Source: Fistularia commersonii
Taxonomy: Eukaryota > Chordata > Actinopteri > Syngnathiformes > Fistulariidae
NCBI GenBank assembly: GCA_037954325.1
Contig: JBBMNZ010000074.1
Coordinates: forward strand, 124,001-188,000
Length of the DNA: 64,000 bases
Direction of reading: 5' to 3'
Shown here: one piece after another, positions 21,989 to 31,255 of the stretch
Numbering within the stretch: position 1 is the stretch's first letter
Layout of the letters: each line of letters opens with the position of its first letter
Program-made: the position numbers and the translations under genes
Notes under the pieces: model-generated
The model's database searches: none
What the model was told of the DNA's origin: nothing
The model's input: only the letters and a program-made list of their open reading frames with translations

Positions 21989-24032
21989 CTTCTTCTTCTT
22001 CTTTCGGCTTTTCCCGTCAGGGGTCGCCACAGCGAGTCAACCTTCTCCATCTAACCCTATTCTCTGTATCTTCCTCTCTCACACCAGCTACCTTCATATC
22101 CTCTCTCACTACGTCCATAAATCTTCTCTTTGGTCTTCCTCGAGACCTATTGCCTGGCAGCTCCATTTCCAGCATCCGTCTACCAATATATTCACTATCT
22201 CTTCTCTGTACATGGCCGAACCATCTCAGTCTGGCTTCTCTGACCTTCTCTCCAAAACATCGAACATGTGCCGTTCCTCTGATAGACTCATTCCTGATCC
22301 TATCCATCCTGGTCACTCCCAAAGAGAACCTCAACATCTTCATCTCTGCAACCTCTAGTTCTGTCTGCTGTCTTTTGGTCATTGGAACAGTTTCTAGTCC
22401 AAACATCATCGCTGGTCTCACCACTGTCTTGTACACCTTTCCTTTTATTCTGGCCGATAGTCTTCTATCACATAGTACCCCTGACACTTTTCTCCAGCCA
22501 TTCCAACCTGCTTGGACCCGTCTCTTCACCTCTTTTACGCACTCTCCGTTGCTCTGGACTGTTGACCCTAAGTACCTGAAATCCTCCAGCTTCTTGATCT
22601 CCACTCCCTGTAGCCTCACCGCTCCACCCGAGTTCCTCTCGTTCACACACATATATTCTGTCTTGCTGTGACTAACTTTCATTCCTCTCCTTTCCAGAGC
22701 ATACCTCCACCTCTCTAGATTTTCCTCTACCTGTTGTCTGCTCTCACTACAGATCACAATGTCATCCGCAAACATCATGGTCCATGGGGATTCCTGTCTA
22801 ACCTCATCTGTCAGCCTACTCATCACCATTGCGAACAAGAAGGGGCTCAGAGCTGATCCCTGATGGAGTCCCACCTCCACCTTGAACTTCTCGGTTACCC
22901 CTACAGCACACCGTACCAGTGTCTCACAGCTGGCATACATGTCCTGCACCAGTCTAACATACTTCTCTGCCACTCCAGACTTCCTCATACAATACCAGAG
23001 CTCCTCTCTTGGCACCCTGTCATATGCTTTTTCTAGGTCTACGAAAACGCAATGCAGCTCCCTCTGGCCTTCTCTGTACTTTTCTATTAGCATTCTCAAC
23101 GCAAATACTGCATCTGTAGTACTCTTCCTAGGCATGAAGCCATACTGCTGTTCACAAATGCTGACTTCTGCTCTCAGTCTAGTTTCCACTACTCTTTCCC
23201 ATAACTTCATTGTATGGCTCATCAACTGTATCCCTCTGTAGTTGCCACAATTCTGCACATCCCCTTTATTCTTAAAAATAGGCACCATCACACTTTGTCT
23301 CCATTCTTCAGGCATCTTCTCACTCTCTAAGATCCTGTTGAATAATCTAGTCAGAAAATCTACCGCTGCCTCTCCTAGACACTTCCACACCTCCACAGGT
23401 ATATCATCAGGACCAACTGCTTTTCCACTCTTCATCCTCTTCAATGCCTTCCTCACTTCACTTTTACTCATTTTTGCTACTTTGTGGTCTACAATAATCA
23501 CCTCTTCTACCCTTGCCTCTCTTTCATTTTCCACATTCATCAGCTCTTCAAAGTACTCTTTCCATCTTCCTGTCACTCTTCTAGCATCTGTCAATACATT
23601 TCCCTCTCTGTCCTTTATCACCCGGACCTGCTGTACATCCTTTCCATCTTTATCTCTCTGTTTCGCCAACTTGTATAGATCATTTTCAGCCTCCTTACTA
23701 TCCAACCGAGCATACAAGTCATCATAAGCCCTTTGTTTTGCCTTTGCTACCTCTATCTTTACCTTTCGCCGCATCTCCCTGAACTCCTGTCTGTTCTCTT
23801 CAGTCCTCTCAGTATCCCACTTCTTCTTCGCTAACCATTTTCTCTGTATACACTCCTGCACTTCCTCATTCCACCACCAAGTCTCCTTATCTACTTTCCT
23901 TCCAGATGACACACCAAGTACTCTTCTACCTGTCTCCCTGATCACACTAGCTGTTGTTGTCCAATCATCTGGAAGCTCTCCCTGACCACCCAGACCCTTT
24001 CTCAACTCCTCCCTGAAAACCATGCAACACTC
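21989..24032 (-). mobile_element. RTE-type LINE, 5' truncated, nested in Copia-1
   Basis: About 2.04 kb in minus orientation. The 3' end is a short GAA/TTC repeat (21989-22003), as is common for RTE-type LINEs that end in short tandem repeats rather than poly-A. The 5' end is cut in the linker between endonuclease and RT. It is bounded by a 17-bp target-site duplication made of copia RT sequence, which proves insertion into an existing copia copy. Confidence 0.88.
22017..24032 (-). pseudogene. RTE-type ORF2 fragment: reverse transcriptase and C-terminal domain
   Basis: An uninterrupted frame of about 670 codons. It begins in the post-endonuclease linker (ETWWWNEEVQ), then has the RT fingers (GKAVGPDDIPVEVWK, NYRGIQL), palm motif A (FVDLEKAYDRV), motif B (LHQGSALSPFLF) and the catalytic FADD at 22761-22772. 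It ends with the RTE-like RWFGHVQRR region and RCGDP before TGA. The apparent ATG at 24065 lies in the copia target, not in the LINE, so the frame has no native start. The apurinic endonuclease domain is missing. The frame has no internal stop, so insertion is probably young, but the copy is not autonomous. Confidence 0.88.
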
Positions 24033-24049
24033 TGCTGCAATAATTAAAT
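24033..24049. repeat. Target-site duplication of the RTE insertion, right copy
   Basis: TGCTGCAATAATTAAAT, matching 21972-21988 at 16 of 17 positions. Copia similarity continues to about 24062 (ATCATCTACCCAAA) and then stops abruptly. Confidence 0.85.
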
Positions 24050-24062
24050 CATCTACCCAAAG

Positions 24063-24540
24063 CAAATCTTCTCCACGGCTCTAAACTCGTTCGTCGCCGC
24101 TACTTGGGGATCACCGGATGGCTTTCTCCCTCCGCTTCCTTACATTTTATGTCCGCTAGATGGCGGCATCCGACTGTGCACAGCGCTTGGAGCTCCAGCA
24201 GGTGATCTGGCCGCTGCGTATGAGAGGAATAAACGAGTGGGGCCGTGAGTGCAATAAATCCCCCTCCACTTCTTACATGGATGTTATCACCCTGTTACTG
24301 TATTTTAACGATACCGCTGTGTTTTCCACCTCAATGTTAAGCCGATTTTTAAACATTAAAAACCAAATTGCTCGATTCAGTGACACCGAGGCCCTGAGTG
24401 GAGGACTTATGGAGTTGACTCCTCCGCTTATTCATAAGTGCATGTCTGGTGCTCCCGGAGCTTCACGCCGACGTCACGGGGATCCGTGTCCGAAGAAGGT
24501 GCACCTTGGCCGGTCTGCGGGGTCCTGTTGACCGGAAGCT
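24063..24540 (-). repeat. Divergent, inverted relative of the macro-unit
   Basis: There is no gene here. In reverse orientation, 24430-24535 aligns with the B-unit spacer (AGGACCCC...GACCGGCCAA...CGGACGT region). 24270-24320 aligns with the conserved block (TGTTATCACCCTGTTACTG is the complement of CAGTAACAGGGTGATAACA). Between them is sequence not seen elsewhere in the window. It looks like an unhomogenised older version of the array (inference). Confidence 0.55.
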
Positions 24541-24617
24541 GAGACTGGCCCTTCGAAATAACACGGAAAATAATTGAGAGCATATTTCTCAGTTGACAAC
24601 GCCCCCACTTGCTCTCA
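24541..24617 (-). repeat. Possible LTR start and polypurine tract of Copia-3
   Basis: On the minus strand a purine-rich run TGAGAGCAAGTGGGGG is followed by TGTCAACTGAGAAATATG. This has the form of a polypurine tract followed by a TG-starting 3' LTR. It differs from the Copia-1/2 LTR, so it would belong to another copia family. Only about 58 bp of LTR remain before satellite-like DNA. Confidence 0.4.
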
Positions 24618-25547
24618 TATTATTGGTATCTTTGCCCATTTACATCAAAATAAAATACTCATGACCCAAACAACAACTTTGAAAAATTCAACAACTTAAA
24701 CTGTGATGCAGGCTTTGTCATAACATGTGCCGGCATCTCTTGTGTTGGAAAATACTGTAGGGCTACCTTTCCACATATTTTCTTTGTGACATCTTAACAC
24801 ACTCTTCTGACTGACATATTTTCTGGGTATTGATTTTGATCACTTTGCCCATGTCCTTCATTTTAAATCTAGCTGTAAGCATGATTTTCACCTCTTTCAT
24901 TACTTCCTCATCACTCGCAGCTATGATTAAATCATCTACCCATATTATGATGATGACCTTGTCATTTTGGTTTTCTTTGACATAAACACAATGATCTGCT
25001 TCATTCTGAATAAAGTCATTGTCAATCAAGTAAGAATGGAGCATCAGATCCCAATGACGACCGACCTGTTCAGGGACGTATAGTGACTTTTTAAGTTTAC
25101 ACACCAGCTTCTGTTTTGTATTTGTCACTTCATACCCTTCTGGTTGTTCTACACAGAGCTCACAATCTATGGGTGCATGAAGATAGGCTGTCTTTACATC
25201 CATTTGGTGTAAGAACAAATTTTCCGGAACTGATTTCTGCATAAACACCCTCACACTTGTCATATTTGCTGTTGGAGAAAATGTTTCCTCGAAATCCGTG
25301 CCATACTTTTGACTGTAGCCCTTAGCAACATACCGAGCTTTATATTTGTTTGTGCCATCTTCATTTCTTTTTAGCGCTTACGCCCCCCACCCCCCACCCC
25401 CACCCCCACTGCACACTTGCCTTGGGGTAGCTGTGTTAGGGTAAAAGTGTTCTTCTCTCTCAATGACTCCATCTCTTCGTCCATAGATTTCATCCACTTG
25501 TCAGCATTAAGTGAACTCCTTGCCTCTTTAAATGTCTAACTGATCAT

Positions 25548-25592
<45 letters not shown>

Positions 25593-25841
25593 GGTCTGAG
25601 CTCATCTCTGTCTGGGTTTGTTGCTCTGGAGATGGGTTCGACACAAATTTTAGCAGTCTGTTTTAGTACTCTTTCACTATTTGGATAATATACAAAATAA
25701 GCTGGACTATTTTTGTCATATCCAATGAAAACTCCCTTCTCACCTCTTGAGTCAAGTTTCTTTTTGTTGTGCTTGTATGCATAGCACACAGCACCAAACT
25801 TTTGCATTTGTGACACATTTGGTTTCTTTCCCGTCAAGCCG
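24618..25841 (-). pseudogene. Copia-3 pol remnant (integrase end to RT), a second copia family
   Basis: In element order from right to left: an integrase C-terminal segment (GKKPNVSQM, then GEKGVFIGYDKNSPAYFVYYP, 25650-25841); a degraded linker with a C-rich stretch (25381-25420) and (ATC)n; and RT with YKARYVAKGY, ETFSPTANMTSV, QMDVKTAYLHAP, KKSLY and IIWVDDLIIAAS (about 24763-25370). Its protein sequence is clearly different from Copia-2. RNase H is missing and several frames are needed, so it is dead. At 25842 it is joined to inverted satellite through a short GCCGAAACG overlap. Confidence 0.8.
25546..25594 (+). repeat. (ATC)n microsatellite
   Basis: About 15 perfect ATC triplets inside the degraded integrase-RT linker of Copia-3. 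On the element strand this reads GAT and would have encoded an acidic Asp run. Confidence 0.95.
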
Positions 25842-26187
25842 AAACGCCCCCCCCCCCCCCCCCCCCACCACCACCACCACACACACATTAGCTCCTCCAT
25901 TCATTCACATGTACAAGCCGGCTGCTCCGGGAGCTCCACGCCGACGTTTCGGTGATCGATGTCCGCAGAAGGTGCACCATTGCCGGCCTGCGGTATCCTG
26001 TAGACCCCCCCCTCCATACACACATGCAATACGCCTTGAAACGCATCGCTCGCACCGACGCGGGGAATCCTTTACCCTACTTCCACAACAACGGCGAGAA
26101 TCACATTGCGTCGGCCGCCGTGAGGAAGAGGGGGGGGGGCATTAAGGGGGGGAGAGAGAGAGACATGGAGATTTTCTCAGCCTCTCA
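25842..26187 (-). repeat. Inverted copy of the B-type junction element
   Basis: Reverse complement of the region at about 32918-33290: poly-C and CCA repeats, the B spacer, ACGCATCGCTCGCACCGACG, a GAGAGAGAGAGA run and GATTTTCTCAGCCTCTCATTC. It is joined to the poly-T of the inverted L1 tail. Confidence 0.85.
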
Positions 26188-26322
26188 TTCTTTTTTTTTT
26201 TTTTTTTTTTTAATTGAACATAAATAGTACACACAAATATACAAATGTACAAATAAACATGGCAAGGTAGAACTGAATGTCAATGAAACAACCAGGCATG
26301 AGGAAGCAAAGGACATAAGGAC
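26188..26322 (-). mobile_element. Inverted L1 3' tail end with poly-A, flank of Copia-2
   Basis: A T-run (complement of the L1 poly-A), then the complement of ATTTATGTTCAATT and the tail sequence. It is cut at 26322 by the Copia-2 LTR. The last five bases, AGGAC, are the target-site duplication partner of GTCCT at 20630-20634. Confidence 0.85.
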
Positions 26323-26678
26323 TGTTGAGATAGGTGATCTCATTCGTTTTATTTGAGTTTACATTCTAGTATACATATGTTTTATTTGTATCTACTCTCA
26401 GGAAATGTATGGCACTTTATGACAAGGTTTGGGACTTGTTTTAGTTTTTCGCGACTGTTCAGCTAACTTGACGTTAACTTCTACGTCAGTGTTCTTTTTT
26501 TGGTATAGCGGTGCTGGCGGGAATTTTTCCCTCACTCTGTACTGTACATGTCCCATGGCTAACCGATGTTGATTCCCGGAGCTGTGAAGAAGAAAATAAA
26601 AGACGATTCAAACAAGGCAAACTTGTGAATTCCTTCCGAAACATGGAAAACGAAGAAGCTGCAAACTTAAACGCAACA
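26323..26678 (+). repeat. 5' LTR of Copia-2
   Basis: 356 bp, TGTTGAG...GCAACA. By eye it differs from the 3' LTR at about seven bases and one T-run length, roughly 2 percent. The probable gag start codon (26643) lies inside the LTR, 36 bp before its end. Confidence 0.93.
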
Positions 26679-29600
26679 GGTTATGGGCCCAGGCAACGAA
26701 CAAAAGGAGGAAGATGGCAACGTTTGGTTTTCGATGGAGACGAAAACTACTACGAGCTTTGGGAAGTAAAGTTTCTGGGACACATGCGACTCGAAGGTTT
26801 GAAAGAGACAATACTTTCAACTGTTGAGCCCGACCCAGATAAAAATGCAGAATGCTACGCTGAGCTTATCCAGTTCCTCGATGATAAAAGTCTATCATTG
26901 GTAATGAGGGAAGCCGCAGATGACGGTCGAAAAGCTTTGAAAATATTACGGGATCATTACGCCAGCCAGGGTAAGCCCAGAATTATTTCCCTGTACAGCG
27001 AACTATGCTCACTCAAGAAGGAACCCGACGAAACAATAACAGATTACATTATCAGAGCAGAAAAGGCAGTCACCGCTCTGAGAAACACAAAACAGGTGAT
27101 AAGTGATGAGCTGATGATCGCTATGGTTATGAAAGGGCTTCCAGAACCGTACAAGCCCTTCGTCATTCACGTAACTCAGAGCAGTGAAGAAATGACGTTT
27201 ATTCAGTTCAAGAGTAAACTAAGAAGTTATGAAGAGACTGAAAAGTTTGACAGCAAAACCAAATCAGACAATGTAATGAAAGTGGACATGTCAACGGTGA
27301 TCTGCTATGGATGTGGAAACCGTGGCCATATGGCAAAAGCTTGTCACCAAAAATCAGGGCCAAAATGGTGCAGCTATCACAGAAGCACAACCCACACCGA
27401 TGAGACATGCAGAAGAAAATCCAAGCCCAAAGAAGACTCGGTCAAACAAAACACAGACATCCAAGACAAAGATAAGGAAGATGAGCAAACTTTTGTATTC
27501 AAGGTCAGTCAAAAAGTCCCTCCGGAAAATATCAGAAAAAATGGACTGATGGTAGACTGTGGCGCTACATCACACATCATAACACAAGAAGACAAATTCA
27601 TAAGATTTGATGAGTTTTTCAACCCAAACAAACATTACATGGAGCTAGCAGACGGGACCAGAAGAAACAAAGTGGCACTAAAAAGAGGTGATGCAGAAGT
27701 GTTACTCCAGGACATTGAAGGAAAACCTGTCCTGGTAACCTTAAGGGGAGCCTTATTCATCCCATCATATCCTCAGGACTTCATATCGGTGAAGGCAGCC
27801 ACAGCTGATGGAGCCAGCGTGATATTCAAAGAAGGAGAGAACAGACTCATAACCAAAGAAGGAAAAATTTTCAGCATTGAGGAATGTGACAGACTCTACT
27901 ACATAAGAACGGTAAATTATCAACAACTTTATGATGATACAGTAAATGACATGATGTCCAGAGATAGAGTAAACTTAACTTGTGATGTCAAAACATGGCA
28001 TGAGATTATGGGACACTGCAATGTAAAAGATGTATTAAAATTACCAAACTTAGTAGAGGGTATGAAGATTACAGGTCAGACCAAGGTAGACTGTAACGTA
28101 GACTGTAACGTATGCACGGAGGGAAAATTCACAAATAGCAGAAACAGGCAAGCTGATGCAAAAGCTGATGCACCCCTAAAAATGGTACACACTGACTTAT
28201 CAGGCCCGATTGAACCAGCTGGTCAAGAAGGGCATAAGTATGTCATTTCATTCACAGATGATTATTCAGGGGCAGTATTTGTATATTTTCTCAAATACAA
28301 GAGTGAAGCTACATTAGCAACAGAGAAGTTCCTTGCTGACAGCGCAGCGTATGGTCGTGTCAAATGTATCAGGTCAGACAACAGGACTGAATTCACAGGA
28401 AATGCTTTTCAATCTCTTCTAAGGGAGAAAGGCATAAGACATGAAACATCATCCCCATACTCTCCCCATCAAAATGGGACAGCAGAAAGACAATGGAGGA
28501 CCCTTTTTGAAATGGCAAGGTGTATGCTAATAGAAAAAGGATTACCAAAGGTTTTGTGGCCTTATGCTGTCCAGACCGCTGCCCATATTCGAAATAGATG
28601 TTACAATGACAGACACAAAAATACCCCATACTTCATGTTAACAGGGAGAAAGCCAAATCTTTCAAAAATGTGGATATTCGGAACTGAGTGTTATGCATAC
28701 AAACATGACACTAAGAAATTGGATCCCAGATGTGAAAGAGGAATATTTGTGGGATACAGTAAGAAAAGCCCTTCATACCTGGTCTATAATCCACTTACAG
28801 AAAAAGTGTCAAAACAGAGACTGGTGAAATTTATCAAAAAGGGAAGAATTGAACAACAAACACAAACTGATGATTATGAGACAGAAATCCAGGGATATGA
28901 AGACACAGAATCTACAGATGAAACCAGTATAGATGTGTCACAAAGTGAAAATAAAACAGACAACCATATACAAAATGAGGATGAGAGTACTAACGCAGAT
29001 GTGTCACATGACGAAGAAACAGCAGAAAATGTCCAAAATGAAAAAGAGACGAGGTCAGACATAAAACCCAGATATAATCAAACCAGTCGCTATCCTAGAC
29101 GAAAAAGGGTCGTTCCAAGGTATTTAGAGGAGTATCAGACAGACTATATTAACAATGATAAAAATCATACAACTATTGATTACTGTTACAGGACTGTGTG
29201 CGGAGTCCCACAGAATTATAGTGAAGCACTGAAGTCACCACTGGCACCCGGGTGGAATTGTGCCATGAGGGAAGAGATTGACTCGCTTAAACAGAATGAC
29301 ACATTTGAACTGACAACTTTACCTGAAGGGAGAAAAGTAATTGGAGGAAAATGGGTATTTGCCCTTAAAGAAAATGCTGAAGGAGGACAAATATTTAAGG
29401 CCAGATATGTAGCTAAGGGTTACAATCAAACAGAAGGCATAGACTACTATGAAACTTTTGCACCGACAGCTAACATTACATCAGTGCGGGCACTAATGCA
29501 GATAGCTGTACAAAATAACCTCATTTTCCATCAAATGGATGTTAAGACGGCATATTTACATGCTCCTATACATGAGGAGATTTTCTTGGAACAACCAGAA

Positions 29601-30656
29601 GGGTTTGAAATGATGTCAGAAACAGGAGAGAAACTAGTGTATAGATTAAAGAAATCTCTTTATGGCCTGAAACAATCAGGAAGAAACTGGTATGAACTCC
29701 TTAATGACCATTTAGAACAGGACAACTTTGTGAGAAATCTCTCTGACCACTGTGTGTACAGAAAACAGACGGAAAATGGTGACACAATCATTGTAATAAT
29801 TTGGGTAGATGATTTAATTATTGCCGCAAGCAGCAATGATGCACTCAGCACATTTAAACAGAACATGAAATTCAAGTTCAACATGAAAGACCTGGGGAAA
29901 CTATCATATTTTTTGGGCATACAATTTGAACAAAAGGGGGATGAAATCAAAATGAACCAGACAAAGTACATCCTAAAAATGCTAGAGAGATTTGGAATGT
30001 CAGAATGTAAAGCAAGATCTACTCCAAGTGAGCAAAAATTAGAGGGCATCCCTGTAGCTGATGAAAATGAGCAAAGTGAACCTGTCGACCCCAAAGAATA
30101 TCGTGAGATTGTAGGCAGTCTTATTTATGCCATGACTTGCACCAGACCTGATATCAGCTGGATAGTGAGCAAACTATCACAGAATCTGGCAATGCCAAAA
30201 GTAGAAAACTTAGTAGCTGCAAAACATGTTCTGAGGTATTTGAAGGGGACAGCTGATTATGAGCTAAGTTTCAAGACAAATAAGGAGGATTTGAACCTGA
30301 TAGCTTACAGTGATTCAGACTGGGCATCATCTGTAGAAGACAGACGTAGCACTACAGGCTACTGTTTCAGTTTAACAAAACAAGGCCCAGCCATTGCATG
30401 GAAGTCAAGGAAACAGCCCACAGTGGCCCTGTCAACATGTGAGGCTGAATACATCGGCCGAGCCACCACCGCACAAGAAAACATGTACCTGTCTCAACTG
30501 TTAAACGGTATGGACAACAAAATGTACAGTTGCACAACAATCTACGGAGACAATCAGGGGGCCATCGCACTGAGTAAGAATCCTGTAAACAGACAAAGGT
30601 CAAAACACATTGATGTAAAATATCATTTCATTCGTGAAGCACTCAGTGAGGGTTAA
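26643..30656 (+). CDS. Copia gag-pol polyprotein, prematurely stopped near its end
   Basis: Polyprotein of 1,337 codons from the ATG at 26643. That start is preferred over 26511 because it begins the conserved gag part and both lie within the LTR. Gag carries a CCHC knuckle (CYGCGNRGHMAKAC, about residues 221-234). The protease has DCGATSH (about 305-311), with Cys where most relatives have Ser. A GAG-pre-integrase zinc region begins near residue 452. Integrase shows D518, D579 and E615, the D,D-35-E triad. RT has MDVKTAYLHAP (D966) and WVDDL (D1056, D1057). RNase H has SDSDWA (about 1224-1226), CEAEYIG and GDNQGA. The frame ends at TAA 30654-30656, where Copia-1 has AAA. About 35 more matching codons follow to a stop at 30762-30764. 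All catalytic residues are present, so only the RNase H tail is lost. Activity is unknown. Confidence 0.9.
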   Translation: MENEEAANLNATGYGPRQRTKGGRWQRLVFDGDENYYELWEVKFLGHMRLEGLKETILSTVEPDPDKNAECYAELIQFLDDKSLSLVMREAADDGRKALKILRDHYASQGKPRIISLYSELCSLKKEPDETITDYIIRAEKAVTALRNTKQVISDELMIAMVMKGLPEPYKPFVIHVTQSSEEMTFIQFKSKLRSYEETEKFDSKTKSDNVMKVDMSTVICYGCGNRGHMAKACHQKSGPKWCSYHRSTTHTDETCRRKSKPKEDSVKQNTDIQDKDKEDEQTFVFKVSQKVPPENIRKNGLMVDCGATSHIITQEDKFIRFDEFFNPNKHYMELADGTRRNKVALKRGDAEVLLQDIEGKPVLVTLRGALFIPSYPQDFISVKAATADGASVIFKEGENRLITKEGKIFSIEECDRLYYIRTVNYQQLYDDTVNDMMSRDRVNLTCDVKTWHEIMGHCNVKDVLKLPNLVEGMKITGQTKVDCNVDCNVCTEGKFTNSRNRQADAKADAPLKMVHTDLSGPIEPAGQEGHKYVISFTDDYSGAVFVYFLKYKSEATLATEKFLADSAAYGRVKCIRSDNRTEFTGNAFQSLLREKGIRHETSSPYSPHQNGTAERQWRTLFEMARCMLIEKGLPKVLWPYAVQTAAHIRNRCYNDRHKNTPYFMLTGRKPNLSKMWIFGTECYAYKHDTKKLDPRCERGIFVGYSKKSPSYLVYNPLTEKVSKQRLVKFIKKGRIEQQTQTDDYETEIQGYEDTESTDETSIDVSQSENKTDNHIQNEDESTNADVSHDEETAENVQNEKETRSDIKPRYNQTSRYPRRKRVVPRYLEEYQTDYINNDKNHTTIDYCYRTVCGVPQNYSEALKSPLAPGWNCAMREEIDSLKQNDTFELTTLPEGRKVIGGKWVFALKENAEGGQIFKARYVAKGYNQTEGIDYYETFAPTANITSVRALMQIAVQNNLIFHQMDVKTAYLHAPIHEEIFLEQPEGFEMMSETGEKLVYRLKKSLYGLKQSGRNWYELLNDHLEQDNFVRNLSDHCVYRKQTENGDTIIVIIWVDDLIIAASSNDALSTFKQNMKFKFNMKDLGKLSYFLGIQFEQKGDEIKMNQTKYILKMLERFGMSECKARSTPSEQKLEGIPVADENEQSEPVDPKEYREIVGSLIYAMTCTRPDISWIVSKLSQNLAMPKVENLVAAKHVLRYLKGTADYELSFKTNKEDLNLIAYSDSDWASSVEDRRSTTGYCFSLTKQGPAIAWKSRKQPTVALSTCEAEYIGRATTAQENMYLSQLLNGMDNKMYSCTTIYGDNQGAIALSKNPVNRQRSKHIDVKYHFIREALSEG
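26679..26692 (+). promoter_or_regulatory. Primer-binding site matching initiator tRNA-Met anticodon arm
   Basis: GGTTATGGGCCCAG starts at the first base after the 5' LTR. It is complementary to the anticodon stem-loop of vertebrate initiator tRNA-Met, not to the tRNA 3' end. That is the half-tRNA priming arrangement known for Drosophila copia. The site is also inside the gag reading frame. Confidence 0.75.
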
Positions 30657-30791
30657 ATAAATCTTATCTATTGTCCATCAGAGGACATGTTGGCAGACAT
30701 CTCGACAAAACTCATGACAAAGGTAAAAATAGAAAAATTCAAAAAGTGGTTCTTTGGAAATTAAAATGTCCAAAGTTTTTTTTTGGATGTT

Positions 30792-30806
30792 GAGATCAAG
30801 AGGGGG
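30792..30806 (+). promoter_or_regulatory. Polypurine tract of Copia-2
   Basis: GAGATCAAGAGGGGG lies immediately before the TGTTGAG of the 3' LTR, the expected plus-strand priming site. The same tract is next to the Copia-1 LTR (minus strand, 20991-21005). Confidence 0.8.
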
Positions 30807-31161
30807 TGTTGAGATAGGTGATCTCATTAGTTTTATTTGAGTTTACATTCTAGTATACATATGTTGTATTTGTATCTACTCTCAGGAAATGCATGGCACT
30901 TTATGACAAGGTTTGGGACTTGTTTTAGTTTTTCGCGACTGTTCAGCTAACTTGACGTTAACTTCTACGTCAGTGTTTTTTTTTGGTATAGCAGTGCTGG
31001 CGGGAATTTTTCCCTCACTCTGTACTGTACATGTCCCATGGCTAACCGATGTTGATTCCCGGAGCTGTGAAGAAGAAAATAAAAGACGATTCAAACAAGA
31101 CAAACTTGTGAATTCCTTCCGAAACATGGAAAACGAAGAAGCTGCGAACTTAAACGCAACA
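30807..31161 (+). repeat. 3' LTR of Copia-2
   Basis: 355 bp, TGTTGAG...GCAACA. It is followed directly by GTTTGGTTGTGGATGCG of a B unit instead of the expected AGGAC, so the right flank is a secondary junction. Confidence 0.92.
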
Positions 31162-31217
31162 GTTTGGTTGTGGATGCGTTTCGGCTAATGCTATTAGCAC
31201 AGCTATGATGAGTTAAG

Positions 31218-31255
<38 letters not shown>

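Larger units (their letters stand above)
26323..31161 (+). mobile_element. Copia-2: near-complete Ty1/copia LTR retrotransposon
   Basis: A 4.84-kb element with a 5' LTR (26323-26678), primer-binding site, one gag-pol frame, polypurine tract (30792-30806) and 3' LTR (30807-31161). Domain order is gag, protease, integrase, RT, RNase H, which is diagnostic of Ty1/copia. No envelope-like frame is present. The two sides do not share a target-site duplication: AGGAC precedes it, and satellite text GTTTGGTTG follows directly. A rearrangement therefore removed the original right flank. Confidence 0.93.

Noticed and set aside
21706..22671. 321-codon plus-strand frame opposite copia and RTE
   Set aside because: It is antisense to well-supported minus-strand retroelement frames and lacks recognisable domains.
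22017..24065. A 682-residue protein starting MLWVDDLIIAA
   Set aside because: The first residues come from copia and the remainder from the RTE LINE; the fusion is created by insertion and has no native start.
26511..26642. Upstream ATG at 26511 as the copia start
   Set aside because: It lies far inside the LTR and adds 44 residues without gag character; the ATG at 26643 is more likely.
26679..26692. A tRNA gene fragment at the LTR edge
   Set aside because: Only the anticodon-arm complement is present at the exact primer-site position; there is no cloverleaf.
26323..31161. Endogenous retrovirus
   Set aside because: The integrase-before-RT order and lack of any envelope-like frame identify Ty1/copia, not a vertebrate retrovirus.
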